From the NCBI RefSeq assembly GCF_003666015.1, contig NZ_QPLT01000016.1, positions 16,403 to 80,402 of the forward strand: a stretch of DNA of 64,000 bases, read 5' to 3'. Positions 1-8,322 of the stretch are shown one piece after another. How positions within the stretch are numbered: the stretch's first letter is position 1; each line of letters opens with the position of its first letter. A program made the position numbers and the translations under genes. Source of the stretch: Halorubrum sp. Atlit-26R. Its GTDB lineage: Archaea > Halobacteriota > Halobacteria > Halobacteriales > Haloferacaceae. The notes under the pieces are model-generated. The model did no database searches. It was not told where the DNA came from and was given only the letters and a program-made list of their open reading frames with translations.

Positions 1-1427
1 AGGTCCGCGCCGGTGAACGTCGCGGACAGCACCGTCGTGTCGGAGATTGGCGAGCTGTGGTCGCCGAAGATCGCCCCGGAGAAGATGACGCCGACCATGA
101 CCGCGACGAGGGTGTGCCCCTCGGCGCCGCCCCCGGAGACCTCCCAGGCGATGGGGACCGCGATGGGCGTCATGATCCCCATCGTTCCCCACGAGGTCCC
201 GGTCGAGAAGGCGATGAAGCCGGCGACGACCATCACGAGCGCCGGGAGGACGGCCTGTGGGACCGTCCCGACCGTCGCCTCGGCGACGTACCGGCCCGTC
301 TCCAGCGCGGAGATGACCTCGCCGATCCCCCACGCTAAGACGAGGATCGACACCGCGGTGAGCATGATTCCGAACCCGTCGACGGTGTACTCCGTCGCGT
401 CGCCGAAGCCGAAGACCCGGTAGACCTTCCCGAGGACGAACCCGGACAGCACCATCCCGAACGCGCCGATCATCAGCGCGGTCGCGAAGTCCGCGTTGAT
501 GACCGCGTTCCACAGGCGGTCGCCCGCGCTCCCGAACTCGGCCGCGACGAGGTCGGCGAGGAAGCCGGTCGGCGCGAAGCCGCCGGACCAGAACGCGGTC
601 GCGACCGTGACGACGATCAGGACCGCGACCGGCGCGAAGAAGTTGATCAGCCGCGGCGTCGGCGCCGGCGGCTCCCCCAGTTCGCCCGCCACGTCCTGCA
701 TCGGCTCCGCGCCCTCGCGGGTGACCCGTCCGGTCGTCCACGAGCGGTGTTCGGCCGTCAGCATCTCGCCGTAGTCGCGGCCCCACAGCACGACGATGGC
801 GACCATCGCGACCGCGAGGATCGCGTACATGTTGAACGGGATCGAAGAGAGGAACACCTCGAAGGTGCTGGGCCGGTTCGCGTCGGCGACGCCCGCCGCC
901 GAGTACCCCTCGTCGATCAGCGACAGCTGGAACGCGACCCACGAGGAGATCCCGAGCGTGGCGACGGGCGCGGCCGTGGAGTCGACGACGTACGAGAGCT
1001 TCTCGCGGGAGATCCGGAGCTGGTCCGAGACGTCTTTCATCGCCGAACCGACGATGGCGGTGTTGGCGTAGTCGTCGAAGAAGAGGACGATCCCGAGGAG
1101 CCACGCCGCCAGCCCCGCCTTGCGCTGCGTGTCGAGGCGCTCGATCGCCCAGTCGCGGATCGCGTAGGTCCCGCCGAGGTTCCACACCATGGCCACCCCG
1201 GAGCCGAGCAGCAGCGTGAACACGAGGATCGTCGCCTGGAACCCGTCGTCGGCGATGATCGCCCCGACGATCCAGTCGAACGTCTGGACGATCCCGAGCC
1301 CGCCCGTGAAGATCACGGCCCCCGACCAGATGCCGAGGAACAGCGAGAGGATCGCCTTGCGGGTGAGGATCGCCAGCGCGATGGCGAGCAGCGGCGGGAC
1401 GATCGAGAGCGCTCCGAACTCGGACAT
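1..1427 (-). CDS. nhaC: NhaC-family Na+/H+ antiporter (C-terminus beyond the window)
   Basis: Membrane antiporter, expected to exchange Na+ for H+ across the cytoplasmic membrane. The ATG at 1425-1427 gives a protein starting MSEFGALSIVPPLLAIALA. About 475 codons are visible before the left edge cuts the gene. Many hydrophobic segments alternate with short loops, and the family signature GDHSSPISDTT lies near the visible C-terminal end. A TATA-like element 28 nt upstream supports this start and a leaderless transcript. Faces away from asd. Family assignment is strong; ion specificity is inferred from the family. Confidence 0.9.
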   Translation of the reverse strand, partial: MSEFGALSIVPPLLAIALAILTRKAILSLFLGIWSGAVIFTGGLGIVQTFDWIVGAIIADDGFQATILVFTLLLGSGVAMVWNLGGTYAIRDWAIERLDTQRKAGLAAWLLGIVLFFDDYANTAIVGSAMKDVSDQLRISREKLSYVVDSTAAPVATLGISSWVAFQLSLIDEGYSAAGVADANRPSTFEVFLSSIPFNMYAILAVAMVAIVVLWGRDYGEMLTAEHRSWTTGRVTREGAEPMQDVAGELGEPPAPTPRLINFFAPVAVLIVVTVATAFWSGGFAPTGFLADLVAAEFGSAGDRLWNAVINADFATALMIGAFGMVLSGFVLGKVYRVFGFGDATEYTVDGFGIMLTAVSILVLAWGIGEVISALETGRYVAEATVGTVPQAVLPALVMVVAGFIAFSTGTSWGTMGIMTPIAVPIAWEVSGGGAEGHTLVAVMVGVIFSGAIFGDHSSPISDTTVLSATFTGAD

Positions 1428-1450
1428 GGCGTGTCGGTGACACGCACTCC

Positions 1451-1460
1451 TATTTATAAT
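1451..1460 (-). promoter_or_regulatory. TATA box of the nhaC gene
   Basis: Read on the minus strand the sequence is ATTATAAATA, centred about 28 nt upstream of the ATG at 1427. That is the spacing expected for a leaderless haloarchaeal transcript. Confidence 0.6.
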
Positions 1461-1592
1461 GCGTTGCCTAACGGGGACCGATCGCGGGACTGTGGCGGGA
1501 TCGCTCCGACCCGCGATCGCGACGCCGGCCCCGACCGGCGGTATCGACGCCTATCCGAACGCACTTACGTCCCTGCCACGGACCCACGCGCA

Positions 1593-2639
1593 ATGTCAGT
1601 CCGAGTCGGCATCCTCGGCGCGACGGGCGCCGTGGGCCAGCGATTCATCCAGTTGCTCGACGACCACCCGACGTTCGACCTCGCCGCGGTCACCGCGAGC
1701 GAGGAGAGCGCGGGGAAGACCTACCGCGAGGCGGCCAAGTGGCGCGTCGACACGCCCATCCCGGACGACGTCGCCGAGATGGAGGTCGCGGAGACGGCGC
1801 CCGCGGGCATCGCGGACGACGACGTCGACCTCCTCTTCTCCTCGCTCCCCTCGGGCGTCGCGGCCGAGGTCGAGCCCGCCTTCTTGGAGGAGGGCTACGT
1901 CGTCTCCTCGAACTCTTCGAACGACCGCATGGCCGCGGACGTGCCGCTCACGATCCCCGAGATCAACCCCGACCACCTCGACCTGATCGAGGTCCAGCGC
2001 GACGAGCGCGGCTGGGACGGCGCCCTCGTGAAGAACCCGAACTGCTCGACGATCACGATGGTGCCGACGCTCGCGGCGATCGACGAGTTCGGCCTGGAGA
2101 GCGTCCGCGTCTCGACGCTTCAGGCCGTCTCGGGCGCCGGCTACTCCGGCGTCACCTCGATGGAGATCATCGACAACGCCATCCCGCACATCGGCGGCGA
2201 GGAGAACAAGATGGAGACGGAGTCGCGCAAGCTGCTCGGCGAGTTCGACGGCGCGGAGGTCGCGCTTCACGACGCCGACGTGGCCGCCTCGTGTAACCGG
2301 ATCCCGACGCTCGACGGCCACTTGGAGAACGTCTTCGCCGAGTTCGCCGACGACCCCTCGCCGGAGGAGCTCCGCGAGGCGATGCGCTCGTTCGAGGGCG
2401 CCGGCGACCTCCCGAGCTCGCCCGACCAGCTCATCAAGGTGTACGGCGACGACGAGCCCGAGCGCCCGCAGCCCCGCCTCGACCGCACGTACGCGGACGG
2501 GATGGGGATCGTCGCCGGCGGCGTCCAGTCGACGGACGCCGGCGCGAAGTACAACTGCCTCGCGCACAACACGATCCGCGGCGCGGCGGGCGCCTCTCTG
2601 CTCAACGGCGAGCTGCTCGTCGAGGAGGGGTACGTATAA
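1593..2639 (+). CDS. asd: Aspartate-semialdehyde dehydrogenase
   Basis: Reduces aspartyl-4-phosphate to aspartate semialdehyde with NADPH, the branch point for Lys, Met, Thr and Ile synthesis. The 348-residue protein has an N-terminal Rossmann motif ([13 protein letters not shown], about residues 7-19) and the catalytic cysteine in [10 protein letters not shown] (about residue 152). The downstream SGAGYSGV segment and the C-terminal region fit the archaeal/fungal-type family. The ATG at 1593 starts exactly at the conserved N-terminus. It stands alone between nhaC and an intergenic repeat; no operon partner is visible. Confidence 0.95.
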   Translation: MSVRVGILGATGAVGQRFIQLLDDHPTFDLAAVTASEESAGKTYREAAKWRVDTPIPDDVAEMEVAETAPAGIADDDVDLLFSSLPSGVAAEVEPAFLEEGYVVSSNSSNDRMAADVPLTIPEINPDHLDLIEVQRDERGWDGALVKNPNCSTITMVPTLAAIDEFGLESVRVSTLQAVSGAGYSGVTSMEIIDNAIPHIGGEENKMETESRKLLGEFDGAEVALHDADVAASCNRIPTLDGHLENVFAEFADDPSPEELREAMRSFEGAGDLPSSPDQLIKVYGDDEPERPQPRLDRTYADGMGIVAGGVQSTDAGAKYNCLAHNTIRGAAGASLLNGELLVEEGYV

Positions 2640-2679
2640 GGGTCGAACTACTCGGCGGCCATCGAGCCCAGCAACCGCG

Positions 2680-3083
2680 ACTGTTTTTAAAATAACCGAC
2701 AGCGACTGGACCGCGGATCGGAACCTCGATTTTCCCGGTGGCGCGTGCCTCCGAGCGTCCGAAGGACGTGAGTAGCGAGAGACCGAAGGTCTCTCTGACA
2801 GCCGGCGGCGAAGCCGCCGGCGAGAGCGCCGCGCGAGGGAGTCGGCCGACCGGAGCGAAGCGGAGGGAGGCCGACGAGGCTGGGGAGGCGTGAGGTGCGG
2901 TCGCTGTGTGGGCGGGACTCGAAGGGGCAGCCGTGAGGCGGGCGCAGACGACGCAAGGACCGCAACGAGGGAGCGAAGCGACCGAGTGAGGACCACAGCG
3001 AGTGTGCGCCCGCCTCACGGCTGGGGCTTCGGCGGTGCCTTCTGCCACTCCGCAATTACTCACTTAAAAATAAACAGTCGGAG
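2680..3083 (+). repeat. Dispersed intergenic repeat, copy 1 (head plus one tail unit)
   Basis: Non-coding and bounded by TTTTTAAAATAA on the left and CTTAAAAATAAAC on the right. The head starts GGTGGCGCGTGCC (2737) and carries the family core GAGGCTGGGGAGGCGTGAGG. A perfect 19-bp inverted repeat has its arms at 2928-2946 and 3005-3023. The tail unit starts GGCTGGGGCTTCGG. Five other copies in the window share this layout. It fills the whole gap between asd and the fadB-like gene; the ORFs inside are shadows. Confidence 0.85.
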
Positions 3084-3123
3084 ACGCGACCGTCCCCACC
3101 ACCACAGCCGACCCGTTCGCGTC

Positions 3124-5118
3124 TTACTTCCCTTCGAACTCGGGCTCGCCGTCGCCCATGAACGCCGTGACCCCCTCCATGAGGTCGTCGGTGTTCATCA
3201 CGTGGCCGAAGCCCATCGCCTCGACTTCGAGCCCGGCCTCGTTGTCCGTCCGGCCGGCGTGGATCGCGCGCTTCGTGTACTTCTGCGCGATCGGCGGGCC
3301 GCCGGCCAGCTGCTCGGCCAGCTCGCGGGCCCGCTCGTCGAGCTCGTCGTCCGGCACGACCTCGTTGACGAAGTCGTAGTCGGCCATCGTCTCGGCGTCG
3401 TAGCGGTCGGCGGTGAGGATGATCTCCTTCGCGCGCCCCTCGCCGACGATCCGGGCGAGCCGCTGCGTGCCGCCCCACCCCGGAAGTAGGCCGAGGTCGA
3501 GCTCGGGCTGGCCCAGCTCGGAGCGCTCGGAGGCGATCCGCATGTCCGCCGCGGTCGCGAGCTCCATCCCGCCGCCGAGGCAGTAGCCGTCGATGGCGGC
3601 GATCACGGGCTTGTCGGACGCCTCGAGCTTCCCGAACGTCTGCTGGCCCTGTCGCGACAGCTCGACGGCGTGGATCGGGTCGGCGCCGCCCGCGGCCATG
3701 CTCTGGACGTCCGCGCCCGCGGAGAACGCGCGGTCGCCCGCGCCGGACAGGAGGATCGCCCGCACCTCGTCGTCGGCGTCGAGCCGGTCGACCGCGTCCG
3801 CGAGCTCGTCGAGCACCTCGCCGCTGATCGTGTTCATCCGGTGCGGGCGGTCGATCTCGACGTGCCCGACCCGGTCCGCGACCTCGACGTTCAGGACCTC
3901 GTAGTCGGGGCCGCCCTCGGTGCCGTCCGCGTCGCCGCTCCCGCCTCCCGCGCCGCCGCGGAACCCGCCGGACTCGGCGGCCTCGCGCAGGTAGTCGGTC
4001 GCCTCGTAGCGCGCCTCGCCGGTCTCCTCCGCGAGCGCGTCGAGCGTCTCGACCAAGGCGTCGAGCCCCTCCTCGTCCGCGAGCTTGGCCGGGCCGTCGG
4101 GGAAGCCGGCGCCGAGCTTGACCGCCTCGTCGATATCTTCGGCGTCGGCCACGTCGTTGCCGATCAGGCCGGCCGTCTCGTTGGCCATCACCGCGAGCAG
4201 GCGGCGGCGGACGTCCTCGTCGACCGCGTCGGTCGGGATCTGGGCGCCCTCGCCGTCCTCGTAGTCGTAGAAGCCCTTGCCAGTCTTCTTGCCGAGGTCT
4301 TCCGCCTCGACCTTCTCGCCGAGCAGGGGGCAGGGGCGGTAGGCGTCGCCGAGGACCTCGTGCATGTACTCCAGCACGTGGTACCCCACGTCGATGCCGA
4401 CCTGGTCGGCGAGCTCGAACGAGCCCATCGGGAGGCCCATGTCGAACTTCGTCGTGGAGTCGACCGCCTCCATCGTCGCGTCGCCGGACTCGACGATCCA
4501 CGCCGCCTCGTTCATCAGCGGGACGAGGATCCGGTTGACGATGAAGCCGGGGCTGTCCTTCCGGACGCGGACGGGGGTCTTCCCCATCGACTCGGCGAGC
4601 CCCTCGATCAGCTCGAGGGTGTCCTCGCTCGTGTGCTTCCCGGAGATGACCTCGACGAGGTCCATCCGCACCGGCGGGTTGAAGAAGTGCATGCCGCAGA
4701 AGCGCTCGGGCCGGTCGGTGACCTCGGAGAGTTCGGTGATAGAGAGGCTGGAGGTGTTGGTGACGAAGACGGCCTCCTCGGGCGCGTGCTCGACGACCTC
4801 GTCGTACACGTCCTTCTTGATCGCCATCTTCTCGGGGACGACCTCGACGACCACGTCGGCGCCGTCGAGCGCGTCCTCGAGGTCCACGAACGCTTCGACG
4901 CGGTCGAGCGCGGCGTCGGCCTCGTCGTCGCCGATCCGGTCCTTCTCGGCGAGCTTGCCGAGCGACCACTCGATCTGGTCGTACCCCTTCTCGACGAGCT
5001 CCTCGTTGATGTCGCGGAGCGACACGTCGTAGCCGGCGAGCGCCGCCACTTCCGCGATGCCGTGCCCCATGTTTCCGGCACCGAGCACTGCCACGCGCTG
5101 AACGTCTTCGAGCTGCAT
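3124..5118 (-). CDS. 3-hydroxyacyl-CoA dehydrogenase / enoyl-CoA hydratase fusion
   Basis: Bifunctional beta-oxidation enzyme of 664 residues. The N-terminal half is an NAD-dependent 3-hydroxyacyl-CoA dehydrogenase: VAVLGAGNMGHGIAEVA at the start, then HFFNPPVRMDLVE and a second dehydrogenase C-terminal region. The C-terminal third is a crotonase fold: AFSAGADVQSM for the oxyanion region and GYCLGGGMELA for the active site, with the expected glutamates nearby. The order (dehydrogenase first, hydratase second) is the usual archaeal one, reversed relative to bacterial FadB. The ATG at 5118 matches the Rossmann start; an upstream in-frame ATG at 5157 would add 13 atypical residues. Confidence 0.92.
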   Translation of the reverse strand: MQLEDVQRVAVLGAGNMGHGIAEVAALAGYDVSLRDINEELVEKGYDQIEWSLGKLAEKDRIGDDEADAALDRVEAFVDLEDALDGADVVVEVVPEKMAIKKDVYDEVVEHAPEEAVFVTNTSSLSITELSEVTDRPERFCGMHFFNPPVRMDLVEVISGKHTSEDTLELIEGLAESMGKTPVRVRKDSPGFIVNRILVPLMNEAAWIVESGDATMEAVDSTTKFDMGLPMGSFELADQVGIDVGYHVLEYMHEVLGDAYRPCPLLGEKVEAEDLGKKTGKGFYDYEDGEGAQIPTDAVDEDVRRRLLAVMANETAGLIGNDVADAEDIDEAVKLGAGFPDGPAKLADEEGLDALVETLDALAEETGEARYEATDYLREAAESGGFRGGAGGGSGDADGTEGGPDYEVLNVEVADRVGHVEIDRPHRMNTISGEVLDELADAVDRLDADDEVRAILLSGAGDRAFSAGADVQSMAAGGADPIHAVELSRQGQQTFGKLEASDKPVIAAIDGYCLGGGMELATAADMRIASERSELGQPELDLGLLPGWGGTQRLARIVGEGRAKEIILTADRYDAETMADYDFVNEVVPDDELDERARELAEQLAGGPPIAQKYTKRAIHAGRTDNEAGLEVEAMGFGHVMNTDDLMEGVTAFMGDGEPEFEGK

Positions 5119-5286
5119 ACCCGAACGGTCGGAACCGTCATGGTTGAACGTTTTCATCTTCCAAACGCGAAACGCACCGTTAGTTTATTCGGGTAGGCTA
5201 CGCCGGATCCCCGCGCGTCGAGTCGGAACCGAAGCGTGTCGGAGCGGAACCGAACGTACTCCTGCGTGCGGTCCCGTCTCCCCGAC

Positions 5287-5883
5287 ATGGACGGCGACGT
5301 CGCGGCGACGCTGCGCGAGGACCCGACGATGGCGGCGCTCGTCGACCGGCACGGACGGCTCTCGGTCGAGCCCGCGGACGACGAGTTCGGTCGGCTCTGT
5401 ACCTCCATCGTGAACCAGCAGCTCTCGACCGCCTCCGCGGACGCGATCCGCGAGCGGTTCCTGGACGTGCTGGGCGGCGACCCGACGCCCGACCGCGTCC
5501 TCGCGGCCGACGAGTCGGCCCTTCGCGAGGCCGGGCTCAGCGGCACGAAGGTCGAGTACCTGCGTAACGTCGCGGCCGCGTTCCGCGACGACGAGCGCGA
5601 CTTCACCCGGGAGGGGCTGGCGGGCGTGAGCGACGAGGCGGTCGTCGACCGGCTCACCGAGATTCACGGAGTGGGCGAGTGGACCGCGCGGATGTACCTC
5701 ATCTTCGCGCTCGGCCGTGAGGACGTGCTCCCGCTCGGTGACCTCGCGGTGCGGAAGGGGATCGAACAGGCGTACAACGACGGCGAGGGACTGAGCCGCG
5801 CCGAGATTCGCGAGATCGGCGAGGCGTGGCGCCCCTACCGGAGCTACGGCACGCGCTACATCTGGGCAGAGTACGAGTCGTAA
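5287..5883 (+). CDS. DNA-3-methyladenine glycosylase, AlkA-like (HhH-GPD)
   Basis: Base-excision repair enzyme that removes alkylated purines. The 198-residue protein has the helix-hairpin-helix LTEIHGVGEWTARMYL (about 117-132), followed by VLPLGDLAVRKG with the catalytic aspartate. SIVNQQLST is the typical glycosylase-fold start. It lacks the N-terminal TBP-like domain of bacterial AlkA, so it is the short form. The ATG at 5287 is preferred over an upstream in-frame start at 5236, which adds a basic stretch unlike the family. Divergent from the beta-oxidation fusion. Confidence 0.88.
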   Translation: MDGDVAATLREDPTMAALVDRHGRLSVEPADDEFGRLCTSIVNQQLSTASADAIRERFLDVLGGDPTPDRVLAADESALREAGLSGTKVEYLRNVAAAFRDDERDFTREGLAGVSDEAVVDRLTEIHGVGEWTARMYLIFALGREDVLPLGDLAVRKGIEQAYNDGEGLSRAEIREIGEAWRPYRSYGTRYIWAEYES

Positions 5884-5967
5884 TCGGTTGGGTTTGGATC
5901 GCCCGTGAACGTTGTCCAAGTGCCAGTCGTTCGGGCGGACGACGGTGATATTTATAAACAACTGATC

Positions 5968-6549
5968 GGCTCTGTTGAAATCCTATTCTTCAGACAGATA
6001 CTCAGATGAAACGGCTGGTCAATGAAGGGTGCTTCCTGATCGGTAGCGGGAGTAGGTATCGCAGATCAGTAGCCGCGATGTGGTGTTTAAATAACCACGA
6101 GCGACGGCGACGAGCGCTTATAAAAGGGGTGCGGTGGCGCGCCTGCGAGCGGCCGGAGCGAAGCGGAGGCCGCGAGCCAGCCCGCGAGGGACGCCGCGAG
6201 CGGAGCGAGCGGCGAGGCTGGGGAGGCGTGAGGTGCGGTCGCTGTATGGGGTGGGACTCAAAGGGGCAGCCGGGAGGGCGTCGTAGGCGACGTAAGCACC
6301 GCAGGGGGCGAACGGAGTGAGCGACCGAGGAGCGCAGCGAGCGTACGACGCCCTCCCGGCTGGGGCTTTGGAGACACTCGCCGCGGTGGCGTCAGTCACT
6401 TATAAACAGCCGACAGCAACACCGCACTCTGGTTTATAAATGACCTCACTCACGACGTACTACACGTACTCCCGAAATCGCTCGTCGTTACGTCTGTACT
6501 GACCAGAACCCAATTCAATATCTCCGTTTCCGAGGATTTCAACAAAGCC
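5968..6549. mobile_element. MITE-like element, copy 1, with 17-bp terminal inverted repeats
   Basis: About 582 bp. The left end is GGCTCTGTTGAAATCCT (5968-5984). The right end, read inward on the other strand, is GGCTTTGTTGAAATCCT (6533-6549), one mismatch in 17. Both flanks are AACTGATC (5960-5967 and 6550-6557), an 8-bp target duplication. There is no transposase gene inside. The centre is a full copy of the dispersed intergenic repeat. The ends resemble the IS end at about 63875 (GCTCTGTTGAATCC), and 8-bp duplications are known for the ISH1 group of IS5-family elements, so mobilisation by such a transposase is inferred. Confidence 0.85.
6118..6407 (+). repeat. Dispersed intergenic repeat, copy 3, inside MITE copy 1
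   Basis: Runs from TTATAAAAGG to CTTATAAAC. The hairpin arms at 6267-6285 (CAGCCGGGAGGGCGTCGTA) and 6344-6362 are perfectly complementary over 19 bp. Compared with copy 1 the arm sequence differs at many positions, and the partner arm has changed to match. A second hairpin (GCGGCC ... GGCCGC) lies near 6150. Confidence 0.85.
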
Positions 6550-6853
6550 AACTGATCAACGGCGAACACCACCGAAGCCCCAGCCGCGAGGACTCGCGCG
6601 GCTCGCTGCGCTCCTCGTCACTCGCTTCGCTCGTTCCTGCGGTGCTTACGTCGCCGTGCTTCGTCCTCGCGGCTGCCCCTTCGATTCCCACCCCGCCCCG
6701 CACAGCGACCGCAGCCTCACGCCTCCCCAGCCTCGTCAGTCGCCTCCGCTTCGCTCCGGCGACTGACTCCCTCGCGCGCGCTCCTCGCGCCCGGTGTGCG
6801 CTCGGAGGCACGCGCCACCGCAACTGATCCCGTCTCGTCGACCGCGTCTCCGT

Positions 6854-8212
6854 CTACTCTTCCTCTTCTTCGAGGATCTCGCCCGCCTCGTCGCGCTCCG
6901 CCTCGTCGGTGTCGGCGCGCCGGCGCACGTCGACCCGGTAGTCGGTGAGGATGTCGCGGCCGAGGAGGAGCGGGTACTCCATGTGGCCGCGGTCCTCGAC
7001 GCTCGCGGTGACGGTGTGCTGGTTCCCGCCGATCCCGATCACGAGGTCGACGACGGGACGGGCCTTTCCGCCCTTCACGCTGCCCGACTTGACGCGCGTC
7101 ATGCTCTTGATAGGGCCGGCGCCGATCTCGGCCGCCAGCTGGGTGTCGATGCTCGTCCGGGTCGCGCCCGTGTCCGACTTCGCGAGCGCCTGCGTGGAGC
7201 CGGAGGTGCCGGTGACGACGACCTCCTCGATGTAGCCGATGTCGGGCTGCTCGGTCGAGCTCGGCTTCGGCGCTGGCGCGCAGGAGGGCCGCGAGTCGTC
7301 GAGCGTCGCGGCGACGCGCTCGACCGCCTCGTCGTCCACCTCGCCGCCGACCGTCTCGATCGCGTGCTTCGCGATGAACGGGGCCGGGCTCGTCCCGGTC
7401 GCCTCGAAGAGGCCCTTGAACCCCGCCGTGGGGTTCACTTCGAGGACGTACCAGCCGTCGTACCCCTCGACGAGGTCGACGCCGGCGTAGTCGAGCCCCA
7501 TCACCTCGGCGGCGTAGAGGGCGGTGTCGGCGGCCTCATCGGGCATGTCGTCGGTGGCGTCCTCGACGGCGCCGCCGAGCGCGACGTTGGTGCGCCAGTC
7601 GCCCTCGGGCGCGTAGCGGTACATCGAGCCGACGATCTCGTCGCCGACGACGTACACCCGCAGGTCGCGGTGCTTCTCGTCGTCGCGGTCGATCAGCCGC
7701 TGGAGGAACGCCTGCCGGTTGCCCACCTTCGGATTCACGCGCTCGGTGAGGTCCACCTTCCACGTCCCGCCGCCGTGGGTGCCGATCGCGGTCTTGTACA
7801 CCCCCACGTCGCCGAACCGCTCGCGCCCCTCGTTGAGGCGGTCGTTCGACAGCGCCAACAGCGCGTCGGGCACGCGGATGTTCCAGTCCGCGAGCGTCGC
7901 GGCCGTCGCGAACTTGTGGATCGACGCGAGGACGGCGTCCGGCTCGTTCAGCATCGGCCGGATACGCTCGAACGTGGTCGCCAGCCCCAACAGCTCCGCG
8001 GGCTGGTCGGTGTTCGACAAGAGGAGGCGGTTCGCAATCACGTCGACCGCGGGCTCGACGGAGACGTCGCCGTCCTCGACGCTGACCGCGGCGTTCTCCT
8101 CGCGGAGCCACACCGGCTCGTGGCCGAGGTCCTCGACCGCGTTACAGATCGCCTTCGTCTCCTTGCTGTTGTGCAGCGACAGCACTCCCACCCGAACCGA
8201 GTCCGAACTCAT
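6854..8212 (-). CDS. RimK-type ATP-grasp ligase fused to a RimB/aspartyl-protease-like domain
   Basis: 452 residues. Residues 1 to about 300 are an ATP-grasp ligase of the RimK/LysX type: the KTAIGTHGGGTWKV nucleotide loop, the YRYAPEGDWRTNVALGG segment and the metal-binding YVLEVNPTAGFKGL. Residues from about 325 form a retropepsin-like domain of the type annotated as ATP-dependent zinc protease, with SDTGATRTSID and LLLGRDIL. Such ligases add amino acids to proteins or small molecules; the substrate here is unknown. It ends in a run of glutamates. Divergently transcribed from the AstE-like hydrolase, which suggests opposed forming and cleaving of amide bonds (inference). Confidence 0.88.
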   Translation of the reverse strand: MSSDSVRVGVLSLHNSKETKAICNAVEDLGHEPVWLREENAAVSVEDGDVSVEPAVDVIANRLLLSNTDQPAELLGLATTFERIRPMLNEPDAVLASIHKFATAATLADWNIRVPDALLALSNDRLNEGRERFGDVGVYKTAIGTHGGGTWKVDLTERVNPKVGNRQAFLQRLIDRDDEKHRDLRVYVVGDEIVGSMYRYAPEGDWRTNVALGGAVEDATDDMPDEAADTALYAAEVMGLDYAGVDLVEGYDGWYVLEVNPTAGFKGLFEATGTSPAPFIAKHAIETVGGEVDDEAVERVAATLDDSRPSCAPAPKPSSTEQPDIGYIEEVVVTGTSGSTQALAKSDTGATRTSIDTQLAAEIGAGPIKSMTRVKSGSVKGGKARPVVDLVIGIGGNQHTVTASVEDRGHMEYPLLLGRDILTDYRVDVRRRADTDEAERDEAGEILEEEEE

Positions 8213-8289
8213 ACGTCTCCCTGCGGGGGCCGCCCTAAAAGGAACGCCGATCGATTCAGCCCGGCGAAACGTCCGATCGCCCGGTCGCC

Positions 8290-8298
8290 ATATATATA
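8290..8298 (+). promoter_or_regulatory. TATA box of the AstE-like gene
   Basis: ATATATATA centred 29 nt before the ATG at 8323, in an otherwise G+C-rich stretch. This fits a leaderless or near-leaderless transcript. Confidence 0.6.
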
Positions 8299-8322
8299 CC
8301 CGGCGCCGTGCTCCGGTTTCCC

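Larger units (their letters stand above)
5951..6830 (-). repeat. Dispersed intergenic repeat, copy 2, apparently split by a MITE
   Basis: The head and most of the tail lie at 6558-6821 on the minus strand: hairpin arms CAGCCGCGAGGAC at 6581-6593 and its complement at 6663-6675, with GCCACCGC at the head end. The expected terminal TTTATAAAC of the tail is not next to it. It is found at 5951-5959, on the far side of the MITE at 5968-6549. Removing the MITE and one copy of AACTGATC restores a normal-looking tail. AACTGATC also occurs at 6822-6829, just past the head, so other insertion orders are possible. Confidence 0.65.

Noticed and set aside
2687..3063. Several 90-150-codon ORFs within the intergenic repeat (and similar ones at 6118, 10008, 39660)
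   Set aside because: Open in many frames because of base composition. The conserved signal between copies is base pairing and not a reading frame; stem changes do not keep amino acids.
3670..5196. 508-codon open frame on the plus strand opposite the beta-oxidation fusion
   Set aside because: It is a G+C-bias shadow of a well-supported enzyme, with low-complexity Arg/Asp/Val-rich sequence and no motif.
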